Source: Spirochaetales bacterium | GTDB taxonomy: Bacteria > Spirochaetota > Spirochaetia > SZUA-6 > JAFGRV01 | Length of the DNA stretch: 40,918 nucleotides | Direction of reading: 5' to 3' | Assembly (NCBI GenBank): GCA_016934975.1 | Contig: JAFGRV010000052.1 | Coordinates: forward strand, 1 to 40,918 | In this document: piece after piece, positions 32,443-40,027 of the stretch | Layout of the letters: every line of letters begins with the position of its first letter | Position numbering within the stretch: position 1 is the first letter of the stretch | Notes under the pieces: generated by a model | The model's database searches: none | The model's input: only the letters and a program-made list of their open reading frames with translations | What the model was told of the DNA's origin: nothing | Program-made: the position numbers and the translations under genes

Positions 32443-32877
32443 TTATATTTCCTGATTTTTCTTATCTATTTCCCTATTCCCGGGTTCTCCCGAAGGCAAT
32501 GTAATACTGGTTGTTGCATTATGGAGACTCAAGGGTTTCCCGTCCCTGTGTTTGGCCATATTTCCGGGAATATAAGGAACGCCGGAGGAGGAATAGGAAT
32601 TAATAGCACTATTGGGAATTGCATAACATATCCAGCCGGTATAAGTGTCTCTGACTACCAGGATTCCTTCAGGAGTCTCTGCTTTTATACATAAATTGTC
32701 TCCATAGATCTTTAGTTCAACAGGAGTTCCGTCGGGTTGTGTGAATGTGTGAAAATCCGTTGCATAGGTTTTCGGTTGAAGTGTCGTGAGTAAAACGCAA
32801 AAGAGCATCGAAAGAAAAATACCTATAAACATATACAAAAATATTGTTGTCGGTTTGTGATAAATAGAATAATCCAT
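32443..32877 (-). CDS. Small secreted protein resembling an M6-peptidase propeptide
   Basis: The 144-residue product has a hydrophobic N-terminal segment (TTIFLYMFIGIFLSMLFCVL) that is a signal peptide or anchor. The rest resembles the start of M6-family (immune inhibitor A-like) metallopeptidases: FTQPDGTPVELKIYGDNLCI, then ETPEGILVVRDTYTGWICYA. The metallopeptidase domain (HExxH) is absent, so this is either a free propeptide-like protein or the remnant of a longer gene. ATG 32877 is chosen because AAAGGAGAT lies directly upstream; a longer frame starting at 32928 overlaps the promoter. It sits between the two 40-bp palindromic elements with the LacI/PAS/LuxR gene. Confidence 0.65.
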   Translation of the reverse strand: MDYSIYHKPTTIFLYMFIGIFLSMLFCVLLTTLQPKTYATDFHTFTQPDGTPVELKIYGDNLCIKAETPEGILVVRDTYTGWICYAIPNSAINSYSSSGVPYIPGNMAKHRDGKPLSLHNATTSITLPSGEPGNREIDKKNQEI

Positions 32878-32899
32878 GATATCTCCTTTACCTTTTGTG

Positions 32900-32928
32900 G
32901 TTATACTCAACTGTTTAGAGTTTGTCAT
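32900..32928 (-). promoter_or_regulatory. Promoter of the M6-propeptide-like gene
   Basis: On the minus strand ATGACA (32923-32928), 17 bp and TATAAC (32900-32905) are present, 22 nt before ATG 32877. The palindromic element copy 2 lies a further 82 bp upstream. Confidence 0.5.
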
Positions 32929-33009
32929 TTTCTTTCATTTATTACGTGTCCCTAATACTGCCTTTCTTTGAAAGGAAAGTTAAAAGAAAATGGTAAATTC
33001 ATCATAATA

Positions 33010-33049
33010 GGAAATACTGACAATTCACGGAATTGTCAGTTTATTATAC
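33010..33049 (-). repeat. 40-bp palindromic element, copy 2
   Basis: Read on the minus strand it is GTATAATAA, ACTGACAATT-CCGTG-AATTGTCAGT, ATTTCC. It is the inverted partner of 29631-29670. TATAAT has TTGGTT 18 bp upstream on the minus strand, so the palindrome may sit at a transcription start site. Confidence 0.75.
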
Positions 33050-33402
33050 CTTTAACCTCTTCAGGTAACCAACAAACTATATATCTAAATTTATAAGAAC
33101 ATTTCTAATACATCGAGTTTAATATTCAGTCAATTCGATGATTTGTATGAAGAATTTCCTTTTTTTCAGAATAGTATTCTTAATTAGCTACTTCTTTTAG
33201 TTTAATTATGATAAATTCATAAAAAGAACACTCCCGGAAGATTGATTTTGATAAAATTTAAGAGTATCTTTAAACTATATGGTTTAAGACTTCAACCTGA
33301 CTTATGGGTAGGGGTTTTAGGCTAATACTTATAGTTGAAGTATTAAAAAAATATACATGTTGTTGATAGCAATGTGGATGAAATATAGGCTAAAAGTTTA
33401 AA
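33050..33402. other. AT-rich intergenic region
   Basis: No convincing reading frame is seen. It holds two small inverted repeats: TTAAAC(33270-33275)/GTTTAA(33282-33287) and AATACTT(33324-33330)/AAGTATT(33338-33344). It probably carries the promoter of the GH5 gene, which I could not place with confidence. Confidence 0.4.
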
Positions 33403-33530
33403 AATAAACTTTCGGTATTAAAAAAATGGGTTATTTTTAACCCTTAAAGTTTATTTGAAATCGTTTTTTTACCTGGTATTGTTAACTCAGGGTAAAATAA
33501 AACAAAAAGTAAACTTTAAGAGGGAAGAGG
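33403..33530 (+). promoter_or_regulatory. Structured leader of the GH5 gene with alternative pairings
   Basis: AAATAAACTTT (33403-33413) pairs perfectly with AAAGTTTATTT (33446-33456), enclosing a GGGTTA-TTTT-TAACCC hairpin (33428-33443). The second arm can instead pair with the sequence next to the ribosome site: CTTAAAGTTTA (33443-33453) with TAAACTTTAAG (33510-33520), extended by CCC (33440-33442 area) with GGG (33522-33524) across one bulged A. The two structures exclude each other, and the second masks GGGAAGAGG, the likely ribosome site. This is the layout of a translational switch or a set of three TAAACTTT protein sites. Confidence 0.5.
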
Positions 33531-33540
33531 CCAAAAGTAA

Positions 33541-35592
33541 ATGAAAAAAAAGACTCCTATCTCGATTAATGTACGAAAATTGCTATTACTCATTATTTTT
33601 TTTATTTTAACCTCAACTATTCTTTATACCGAATCACCAATAATAAAAAGACTTACAGGGGTAAACTGGTTCGGCTTTGAAACCACTGATTATGTTCCGC
33701 ATGGGTTATGGGATCGGGATTATAAATCCATGCTTTTACAGATAAAAGACCTTGGATTTAATTGCGTACGAATTCCCTGGTCAAATGAAATGCTCAATAA
33801 ATTTCCTAAAAATATTACGATTAGTGAATGGATAAATGATCCTTATACCAATCGCCGGGGTCTTAATACGGATCTTTCCGGAAAATCCTCGCTTGAAGTA
33901 TTAGACGCTATTATTACTGAAGCAGGGAGATTAAATTTACGAATCATACTTGATTGTCATTCCCGCGGTGCAGGGGATTATATGGAAGAAACCCTCTGGT
34001 ATACGAACCAATGGCCTGAATCCCGATGGATATCCGACTGGGTATTTATCGCAGAGCGATATGTGTATAAACCTGCCGTGGTTGCTTTTGATTTAAATAA
34101 TGAACCCCATGGGGGTCTTTTTGGTTCGGGAATGAAACCCCCGGCGAGTTGGGGGTATGATGTACCTGGTTATGGAGTGACTAACTGGAAAGCAGCAGCA
34201 GAACGGTGTGCAGAGGCTATTCTCCGGGTCAATCCGGATATTATCATTATTATACAGGGCGTTCAGGAGTCGAGTGACGGAAGCAATTATTGGTGGGGTA
34301 GTAACCATAAAGATTTACCCGCGTACCCGGTAACGAGTATACCCGGGTCATCCTTAATGTATTCTGTTCATGAATATGGCCCCAGCGTTGCTTCACAAAC
34401 CTGGTTCGATGACCCCACATTTCCCAATAACCTGGAAGACCTCTGGCGAGACCGGTTCTGGTTTATTTATGAACAAAATTTAGCCGGATTGTATATCGGT
34501 GAAATGGGATTAAAGGAAGAAGAAGCATCAAACCCGTCAAGCATCGCTTACAAGTGGTTTACACGATGGCTCCAGTTCGCCGGGAATAAAGTCCATTGGA
34601 CATATTGGTGCTGGAATCCCAATTCAGGAGATACGGGAGGTATCCTCAAAGATGACTGGGTAAGTATCAACACAATAAAATACAATCTGATTAAGCCATA
34701 TCTTGAACCGCCAAACGGAGTAACTCCGTATCCGACGCAAACGCCCCATTTCGAACCGACCCCGTATCCGACACAGCCTCCATTGTTCCCCACACCATTT
34801 CCTACAATAAACATCAATACCCCATATCCGACAAATCCCCCGGAAGAAGGGGTGATTATCGATGCCAAGTTTGTCTTTTCGGAAGATGGATTCAATTATA
34901 TGGATGATCCTTTCCGGAATACCTTTAATCCTCAATATGCCTCGGGATTTTTTGATGCTTTCGGAGGAATCGATGATGGTGGTTTACGAGTCTATCTTGC
35001 GGGTCTTAATACTCATGGCGCAACATCTGCCGGATGGTCGGTTCCCTTTTATTCATCCGGGGGGTATTTTACTATTAATTTCGATTACAAAATGATTTTT
35101 GGCCGGGGTTATGAGAGTAATGAGTATGGAGAAGTAATCGTTTCGTTGGACGGAAATCTCCACATACTTAAAAGTATTTCCGGGATTGGAGATACGAGTG
35201 CTAATTATGATACCGGATGGGTTCATGAATCACTTTCAATAAATCTTGTACCGGGGTATCATACACTTATCATCGGTGTTTATAATAATATGGCTACGGA
35301 TGTGAATGAATTTATAAACTTTACTATTGATAATGTGCGGATAACAGACGAATCTCTTTTTCCCACATCCTATCCTCCGCCTCCCGATCTTATCGGAGAT
35401 GCCAATAATGATGGGCGTGTTAATATTCTCGATTCTCTGATTATTACCCAGTTTTATGTCGGGTTGAATCCGGGAAATTTTAATTTTATGTTAGCGGATG
35501 TTAATTGTAATAATGTTGTCGATGTTGTCGATGCTTTGCTTATCGCTCAATATTATGTTCGTCTCATCGATTTTTTTTGTAATGGGAATTAA
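33541..35592 (+). CDS. Secreted GH5 cellulase with C-terminal dockerin
   Basis: This is probably an endoglucanase. A signal peptide covers residues 1-30. The GH5 TIM barrel (about 35-390) begins LTGVNWFGFETTDYVPHGLW and contains LRIILDCHSRG, the acid/base Glu in DLNNEPHGG (E188), the VHEYGPSVASQTWF segment and the nucleophile Glu in IGEMG (E322). A PYPTQ-rich linker spans about 396-434. A beta-sandwich domain follows (about 437-605), likely carbohydrate-binding but not assignable by eye. A dockerin occupies 618-677 (GDANNDGRVNILDSLIITQF, DVNCNNVVDVVDALLIAQYY). Domain order is the reverse of the GH9 enzyme, whose dockerin is N-terminal. The leader has strong secondary structure, so expression may be switched. 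Confidence 0.93.
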   Translation: MKKKTPISINVRKLLLLIIFFILTSTILYTESPIIKRLTGVNWFGFETTDYVPHGLWDRDYKSMLLQIKDLGFNCVRIPWSNEMLNKFPKNITISEWINDPYTNRRGLNTDLSGKSSLEVLDAIITEAGRLNLRIILDCHSRGAGDYMEETLWYTNQWPESRWISDWVFIAERYVYKPAVVAFDLNNEPHGGLFGSGMKPPASWGYDVPGYGVTNWKAAAERCAEAILRVNPDIIIIIQGVQESSDGSNYWWGSNHKDLPAYPVTSIPGSSLMYSVHEYGPSVASQTWFDDPTFPNNLEDLWRDRFWFIYEQNLAGLYIGEMGLKEEEASNPSSIAYKWFTRWLQFAGNKVHWTYWCWNPNSGDTGGILKDDWVSINTIKYNLIKPYLEPPNGVTPYPTQTPHFEPTPYPTQPPLFPTPFPTININTPYPTNPPEEGVIIDAKFVFSEDGFNYMDDPFRNTFNPQYASGFFDAFGGIDDGGLRVYLAGLNTHGATSAGWSVPFYSSGGYFTINFDYKMIFGRGYESNEYGEVIVSLDGNLHILKSISGIGDTSANYDTGWVHESLSINLVPGYHTLIIGVYNNMATDVNEFINFTIDNVRITDESLFPTSYPPPPDLIGDANNDGRVNILDSLIITQFYVGLNPGNFNFMLADVNCNNVVDVVDALLIAQYYVRLIDFFCNGN

Positions 35593-35929
35593 ATTGGCAT
35601 AGATCCGGGTTTCATATCGGTTTTTTATCCTATAAAAATAGCAGGCTACTGTCCTATGTGCGTTTGTCTATTTAGATATTATATTGAACATAGATAAAAG
35701 AATTTTTTCTTTGTTTATCATTGTCAGCGGAAGTATAGAGGATTGTAATTATCACTATCAATAGAAGATGATAAACGGAGAGTAATTGAAATAATAAATT
35801 GGTGTGAGAAAAAAAGGAAATGACAAAAAGGTATTTTTACATGACATTTTGGAAATTCCATCTTTTCCGTAAAGCTGAATAATCTCACCAATAGAGTATT
35901 ATAGGATATCTCCGATAAGGAGGATACAG
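35593..35929. other. Intergenic region without a gene
   Basis: This stretch after the GH5 gene has no supported reading frame. GGAAATTCC and a weak CTATGT/ACATAG inverted repeat are the only structure I see. No clear terminator follows GH5 until 36068. Confidence 0.4.
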
Positions 35930-36109
35930 GATTTTATTTTTTAAAAGACTGGTCATCTCCGGAGGTACCTTCAAATAATTTCAGGACTGTAACCCACATA
36001 ACTCTCTTAAGAAGAGGGATACATACTCCCGGACCTTCAACAATGGCAAGAGAGGAACCGTACCTGGAAGGGTATCCGGATTATCGTGATCCGGGTACCC
36101 TTTTTTTTT
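35885..36109 (+). ncRNA. Candidate structured RNA ending in a strong terminator
   Basis: The segment has no gene but contains several local hairpins: TATCTCC/GGAGGATA around GATAA (about 35909-35927), a CTCCGGAG palindrome near 35960, CTCTT-AAG-AAGAG near 36003 and GGGA-TACATAC-TCCC near 36017. CCTTCAA occurs twice, and each copy could pair with GGAAGG just before the terminator. It could be a small RNA, a 3' UTR of the GH5 message, or a riboswitch-like leader. It matches no RNA family that I recognise. Confidence 0.4.
36068..36109 (+). terminator. Very strong rho-independent terminator
   Basis: AAGGGTATCCGGAT (36068-36081) pairs with ATCCGGGTACCCTT (36089-36102) over 14 bp with one G-T pair, followed by a further run of T. 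It lies 475 bp after the GH5 stop with no gene between. Confidence 0.92.
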
Positions 36110-36172
36110 AAAAGTTCATTACATTAATTCTATTGCTATTTTATTCTTGTGCATGAACCTTATTCATAATAC

Positions 36173-36197
36173 AAAAAAGTTGTCCCCGAAGAGGACA
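36173..36197 (-). terminator. Terminator of the dockerin remnant
   Basis: On the minus strand TGTCCTC-TTC-GGGGACA (36181-36197) is followed by AC and six T. It lies 36 bp beyond the end of the minus-strand dockerin fragment. Confidence 0.72.
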
Positions 36198-36232
36198 GCT
36201 TCATGTTATCTGTCAAGATTAAAGAATTAACC

Positions 36233-36430
36233 TTAACAGGTGAATTCCGTTATGAGTTCAACATAATATTGTGCGGTGATTAAAGGGTCGACGATGTCGA
36301 TACTCCCATAGTTGTCGGTATTACCCTTTTGTAATATCCCCCAATTGTCGAGCCATGGAAGACCATATGGAGTTCTTGTACAATCTATTGAATGAGCAGG
36401 AATACTCTGATACAATGCAATATATGTCAT
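36233..36430 (-). pseudogene. Dockerin-gene remnant
   Basis: The 65-residue frame has no signal peptide. Its C-terminal half is a single dockerin repeat, KGNTDNYGSIDIVDPLITAQ followed by YYVELITEFTC, closely like the repeats of the GH9 and GH5 enzymes but with G to N and A to P changes. The N-terminal half is not recognisable. It keeps its own terminator, so it is most simply the 3' end of a lost dockerin enzyme. A small functional dockerin protein is less likely. The promoter of the next gene lies within it. Confidence 0.6.
36388..36416 (+). promoter_or_regulatory. Promoter of the GT32-like gene
   Basis: TTGAAT (36388-36393), 17 bp and TACAAT (36411-36416) are present, 15 nt before ATG 36432. 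Confidence 0.5.
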
Positions 36431-36431
36431 T

Positions 36432-37184
36432 ATGAACAAAGAGAATAAGATTATAAAAAGCCTGTGGATTGGTTCCTCACTCTCTCTTTTGGAACAGCTC
36501 TCGATAAAATCGTTTTTATCGAATGGTCATAGTGTACATCTGTATGTGTATGATAATATTAAAAACATTCCCGACGGAGTTATTGTCTGGGATGCCCATG
36601 ATGTCGTCAAAAAGGATGAAATTTTTCAGGGACAGCGGCGTCCTGGTCACTATATCGGTTATGAGGCTTTTTCGGATTACTTTCGTTATATACTTCTTTA
36701 TAACTATGGGGGATGGTGGTCGGACCTGGATGTCATCTGTCTTAAGCCCTTTGACTTTCAGGAGGAATATGTTTTCGCGTCTCATGTAAAACAACAGAAG
36801 AACTCTGAAGTGGTTCCTTCCGGGTGTATTATGAAACTCCCGTGTCAATCAAAGGAAGCCGGATATTGTATTGACGCCTGCCGGGAGATCCGGGATAAAA
36901 CATCAATCGTTTATTCCGCGATCGGACCCAGGCTTGTAAATAAAGTCATCGACCTTTATGACTTGAAGCGTTTTGTCAGGGAACCTGAAGTCTTCTGTCC
37001 GATAAATTGGTGGGAGATAAATAAACTTGTGCTGCCGAATGAAGATTTTCAGATTACCGGGAATATGTACGGAATTCATTGCTTTAATGTCAGATGGGGA
37101 GAGGATGGATTGAGTAAAAACAGTACGTACGATGAGTGCAGTGTTTTTGAACAATTAAAAGCATATTATCACGTGAATACGTGA
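36432..37184 (+). CDS. GT32-like glycosyltransferase
   Basis: The 250-residue protein resembles sugar transferases with a DXD motif (Gly_transf_sug / alpha-1,4-GlcNAc transferase group). The N-terminus SLWIGSSLSLLEQLSIKSFL matches the family's start. The donor-binding block is AFSDYFRYILLYNYGGWWSD followed by LDVICLKP, with the DxD Asp pair at SDLDV. It is cytoplasmic or membrane-associated, with no membrane helix. Donor and acceptor are unknown. No ribosome site precedes the ATG. It converges on the GT2-like gene with three bases between stops. Context with a second glycosyltransferase and two radical SAM genes suggests glycan or peptide-natural-product assembly. Confidence 0.85.
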   Translation: MNKENKIIKSLWIGSSLSLLEQLSIKSFLSNGHSVHLYVYDNIKNIPDGVIVWDAHDVVKKDEIFQGQRRPGHYIGYEAFSDYFRYILLYNYGGWWSDLDVICLKPFDFQEEYVFASHVKQQKNSEVVPSGCIMKLPCQSKEAGYCIDACREIRDKTSIVYSAIGPRLVNKVIDLYDLKRFVREPEVFCPINWWEINKLVLPNEDFQITGNMYGIHCFNVRWGEDGLSKNSTYDECSVFEQLKAYYHVNT

Positions 37185-37187
37185 TTT

Positions 37188-38708
37188 TTATTGAATTCTT
37201 TTTTCTATAAATCTGGTATAGGCCTCTGAAACCACGATAAATCCTTCCCTGATAAGGTCTGTGGTTGAATTGAATTTTTGTGCGTCAGACGAGTAGAAGC
37301 ATGGAGTTTTGTTGTTTTGCAGATATTCTTTGTATAAGTTATATTCGATCATTGAATAGTATGGATAGTTTTCTTCTTCTGTAACCTTCTGTACAAGATC
37401 AGGAAAGGAATGAATAAATTTATAATGCTTAAGGAGGCAGGTAACATCTGCAAGAAGTGCATTGTTGCAGAAGTGAGGATGGGTAAAAGGTTCGATCTTT
37501 TCATCAATAAATAAGAGGGGATGTTTAATGAGAAAAAAGGGCATTTTTGTATTGAGATTTTTTTTTCTCACTCCACCGGAAAAAAAAGGGATATCCGTAT
37601 GAGGAAGTATATTCAAAGCACACTCGGAAAAATGAAGGGGATATTCCCTCTTGTCGAGTTCGGATAAATCATAGTAGGGATATAGTTCCCGGAGATCACT
37701 CTCCTTATCACCTGTTATCGAGTCTAACGATAGATCGGAAAACATATCAAGCATATGGGCGACGACTGCGGTATAGTTATGTACATGTAAGTAGTCTAAA
37801 AAATGAGATAATGCCAGTATTTCGGAGTAAGGATAATCAAAGAGCTCATCTATATCAACACAAAGACACCATTTATTCCTGCAATTTTGATTGATAATTT
37901 CTCTTCGTATGTCACATTCATATTCCTTGAACGAAAGGGGGGTAGTATAAAGAGTGATATCCGGATATTCTTTTATCATAGCAAGGGTTTTATCGGTGGA
38001 TCCGTTATCAATAAAAATAATTTGTTTTACACCGAGTTGAGTATAATAATGTACGAACTGATGGATATAGGTCTCTCCGTTTTTAACCAGGCATATCACC
38101 GTGCACTCGTTGTTTTCCCGGGAATTGATAAGACCCTTTGAATGAAGGCGGATCTGTTTCTTTACATATGTTTCCCTTTCTCTCTTTTCGGAGTGAACTT
38201 TTTCTAAAATCCGGTTTACTTTTACATTTTTACTACCGTGTGATATGTGCTGTAAGAGAAAGAAACCATAGATTGAGTAAATATCCGTACTGTCGCGTAT
38301 CGGAAAGGTATATACATGTGGGAAATTATTTTCACGAAGCCTGGAGGCAATCTGTTCATCTACACAAAAAATAAAATCAGTACATTGTAAAGACGCCAAT
38401 AATGTATGTGACAGATCATTATCGGTTTTTATCCGGGGAAACTCCGGGATATGGACAACAACATTTATATGAGAAGAACAACCTATTTTTTTTCTAAAAA
38501 GCCCGGGATAGTGAAGAGTTTCCTCCGTCAGGGTGATATGCAAAATATCGCAGAGATTGCCGGGAAGAAGAGGCAGAATATACCGTATATGGCATGGGTG
38601 AATTGAGAAATAATCCGGTTTTTTTTCTCCCGGTCTGTTCCGGGGAATCCGGGGAGGGCCTAAGGAGTTTTCCGGATTAATCATGTATACATCGATTGAC
38701 TCTGACAT
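37188..38708 (-). CDS. GT2-like glycosyltransferase with unknown N-terminal domain
   Basis: The 506-residue protein has two parts. Residues about 1-195 begin MINPENSLGPPRIPRNRPGE and have no family that I recognise; their spacing of short strands and helices suggests a Rossmann-like domain, perhaps a second transferase domain. From about 200 a GT-A fold follows: CTVICLVKNGETYIHQFVHY, IIFIDNGSTDKTLAMIKEYP, and the metal site KWCLCVDIDELFDYP (DxD). This matches the Glyco_tranf_2_4/GT92-like group. It lies 60 nt downstream of the twitch radical SAM gene on the same strand, so co-transcription is likely. Substrates are unknown. Confidence 0.82.
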   Translation of the reverse strand: MSESIDVYMINPENSLGPPRIPRNRPGEKKPDYFSIHPCHIRYILPLLPGNLCDILHITLTEETLHYPGLFRKKIGCSSHINVVVHIPEFPRIKTDNDLSHTLLASLQCTDFIFCVDEQIASRLRENNFPHVYTFPIRDSTDIYSIYGFFLLQHISHGSKNVKVNRILEKVHSEKRERETYVKKQIRLHSKGLINSRENNECTVICLVKNGETYIHQFVHYYTQLGVKQIIFIDNGSTDKTLAMIKEYPDITLYTTPLSFKEYECDIRREIINQNCRNKWCLCVDIDELFDYPYSEILALSHFLDYLHVHNYTAVVAHMLDMFSDLSLDSITGDKESDLRELYPYYDLSELDKREYPLHFSECALNILPHTDIPFFSGGVRKKNLNTKMPFFLIKHPLLFIDEKIEPFTHPHFCNNALLADVTCLLKHYKFIHSFPDLVQKVTEEENYPYYSMIEYNLYKEYLQNNKTPCFYSSDAQKFNSTTDLIREGFIVVSEAYTRFIEKRIQ

Positions 38709-38768
38709 TCTCTCTTACCCTTCTTTCCATCCGTTTCTTTTGAAATGAATAAAAATAGCATTAATGTA

Positions 38769-39998
38769 TTATGCTTTGTTCCAGTATTTTTGTATCAGAT
38801 TAAATAATTCGGGGAAGGTTTTACTAAAATCTTCACTTCTGTTTTTATCCAGCCATTTATTAAACAGTATTCCCTTTCTAAATTGATCGTAATCCGAATC
38901 AATTTTCATAAGTTGGCGTGAAATCTGTTGGAAATCTTTATCCGGTAAATGGTTTTGCAGTTTGCGTAGAATATTTTTTTTTGTAGTTTCCGGCAGGATC
39001 CATGGAGCTAAATAACTGGGTGTATATACAAAATTTAAAAACATCTTTTTAAGATTCCATGCGGACATAAAGGAATAGAGTTCATCAATATAATAGACAT
39101 TCATCCAGGTTATTGAAGGCTGAATCTCCAGAGTCATGTTTTTAAGATGTGCGTTTTGTAAGGTTTTCATATTTTTAATCACATCAGCCCATTTGAGGCC
39201 ATGCCTGAGGTACTCGCATCGTTTTCCCACTGCATCAAGGGAAAGACCTAAACTGACATATTTAAAGTGTGACCAGAAATCAGGAGCATTATCGGGGATG
39301 TATGACATATTAATGTTATAACCGAGACAAATATGTGAGGCAATATTGTTGTCTATTAAAAATTGCAGGAATTCCCAATGCTTAAGATTAAGCATCGCTT
39401 CCCCCCCGGTGATATAGATACTCCGCAACTCTTTGGCGATCTGAAGAATCTGTTTCCGGAACGAAGGTTTTTCTACTACGGATGAGGTGAATGATGGGAA
39501 ATCATGAACAAAAGGAAGGGCGCATTTTAGTTGTGCATATTCATCAGCCCATTTGCTGCTGTAGTGTGGGCCGCACATTCTGCATGTGTGATTGCAGAGG
39601 GTGTTGAACCTGATATCCAGACCAAGAGGAGTTGTTTTTACCCTTCCATTATTATCGGTTATCTCCCGTAATTTTTCTTCTTTTAGCGGATAGAATTGTA
39701 AGGATGTAAGGCGTCTGCTTGTAATCCCCTGGTGTTCTTCATTAATGCACTCTGCGCATGAAGGAGGAATAGTTCCATTAAGAAAATTGTTTCGTATAGT
39801 GTTATAAGAATCGGAATTAATGAGAGAGAGGAGAGATGTTTCTTTAAGGGTAAGATAATTCCTGGTCCCGGAGTTTATGTTGTAAGCAAGATTCAGCGGT
39901 CCTTTAAAATCTTCAAAACAGCACAGCCGTGTAGAGCCGTCCGCGTAAATACTGAGATTAACCCATGGCATCGGACAAAGTGTTATGTGGGGTGTCAT
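38769..39998 (-). CDS. Twitch-domain radical SAM protein
   Basis: The 409-residue enzyme has a split layout. An N-terminal SPASM/twitch-like cluster site is suggested by CPMPWVNLSIYADGSTRLCC (residues 8-27) and PPSCAECINEE (near 80). The radical SAM core then follows with CNHTCRMC near residue 135, binding the [4Fe-4S] cluster and SAM, and SIYITGGEAML for the GGE motif. The C-terminal region is helical. Such proteins modify peptides or glycans; the substrate is unknown. Its start lies 29 nt downstream of the CXXX-maturase-like gene, and the glycosyltransferase follows 60 nt later. The three form one minus-strand operon. Confidence 0.87.
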   Translation of the reverse strand: MTPHITLCPMPWVNLSIYADGSTRLCCFEDFKGPLNLAYNINSGTRNYLTLKETSLLSLINSDSYNTIRNNFLNGTIPPSCAECINEEHQGITSRRLTSLQFYPLKEEKLREITDNNGRVKTTPLGLDIRFNTLCNHTCRMCGPHYSSKWADEYAQLKCALPFVHDFPSFTSSVVEKPSFRKQILQIAKELRSIYITGGEAMLNLKHWEFLQFLIDNNIASHICLGYNINMSYIPDNAPDFWSHFKYVSLGLSLDAVGKRCEYLRHGLKWADVIKNMKTLQNAHLKNMTLEIQPSITWMNVYYIDELYSFMSAWNLKKMFLNFVYTPSYLAPWILPETTKKNILRKLQNHLPDKDFQQISRQLMKIDSDYDQFRKGILFNKWLDKNRSEDFSKTFPELFNLIQKYWNKA

Positions 39999-40027
39999 TC
40001 CCTGCTTATTCCTTTATTTCCCTGTCT

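Noticed and set aside
36050-36109. Possible T-box leader (GAGAGGAACCGTACC before a terminator)
   Set aside because: The match to the T-box sequence is partial, no stem I or specifier loop can be recognised, and the next gene is not a tRNA ligase or amino-acid gene.
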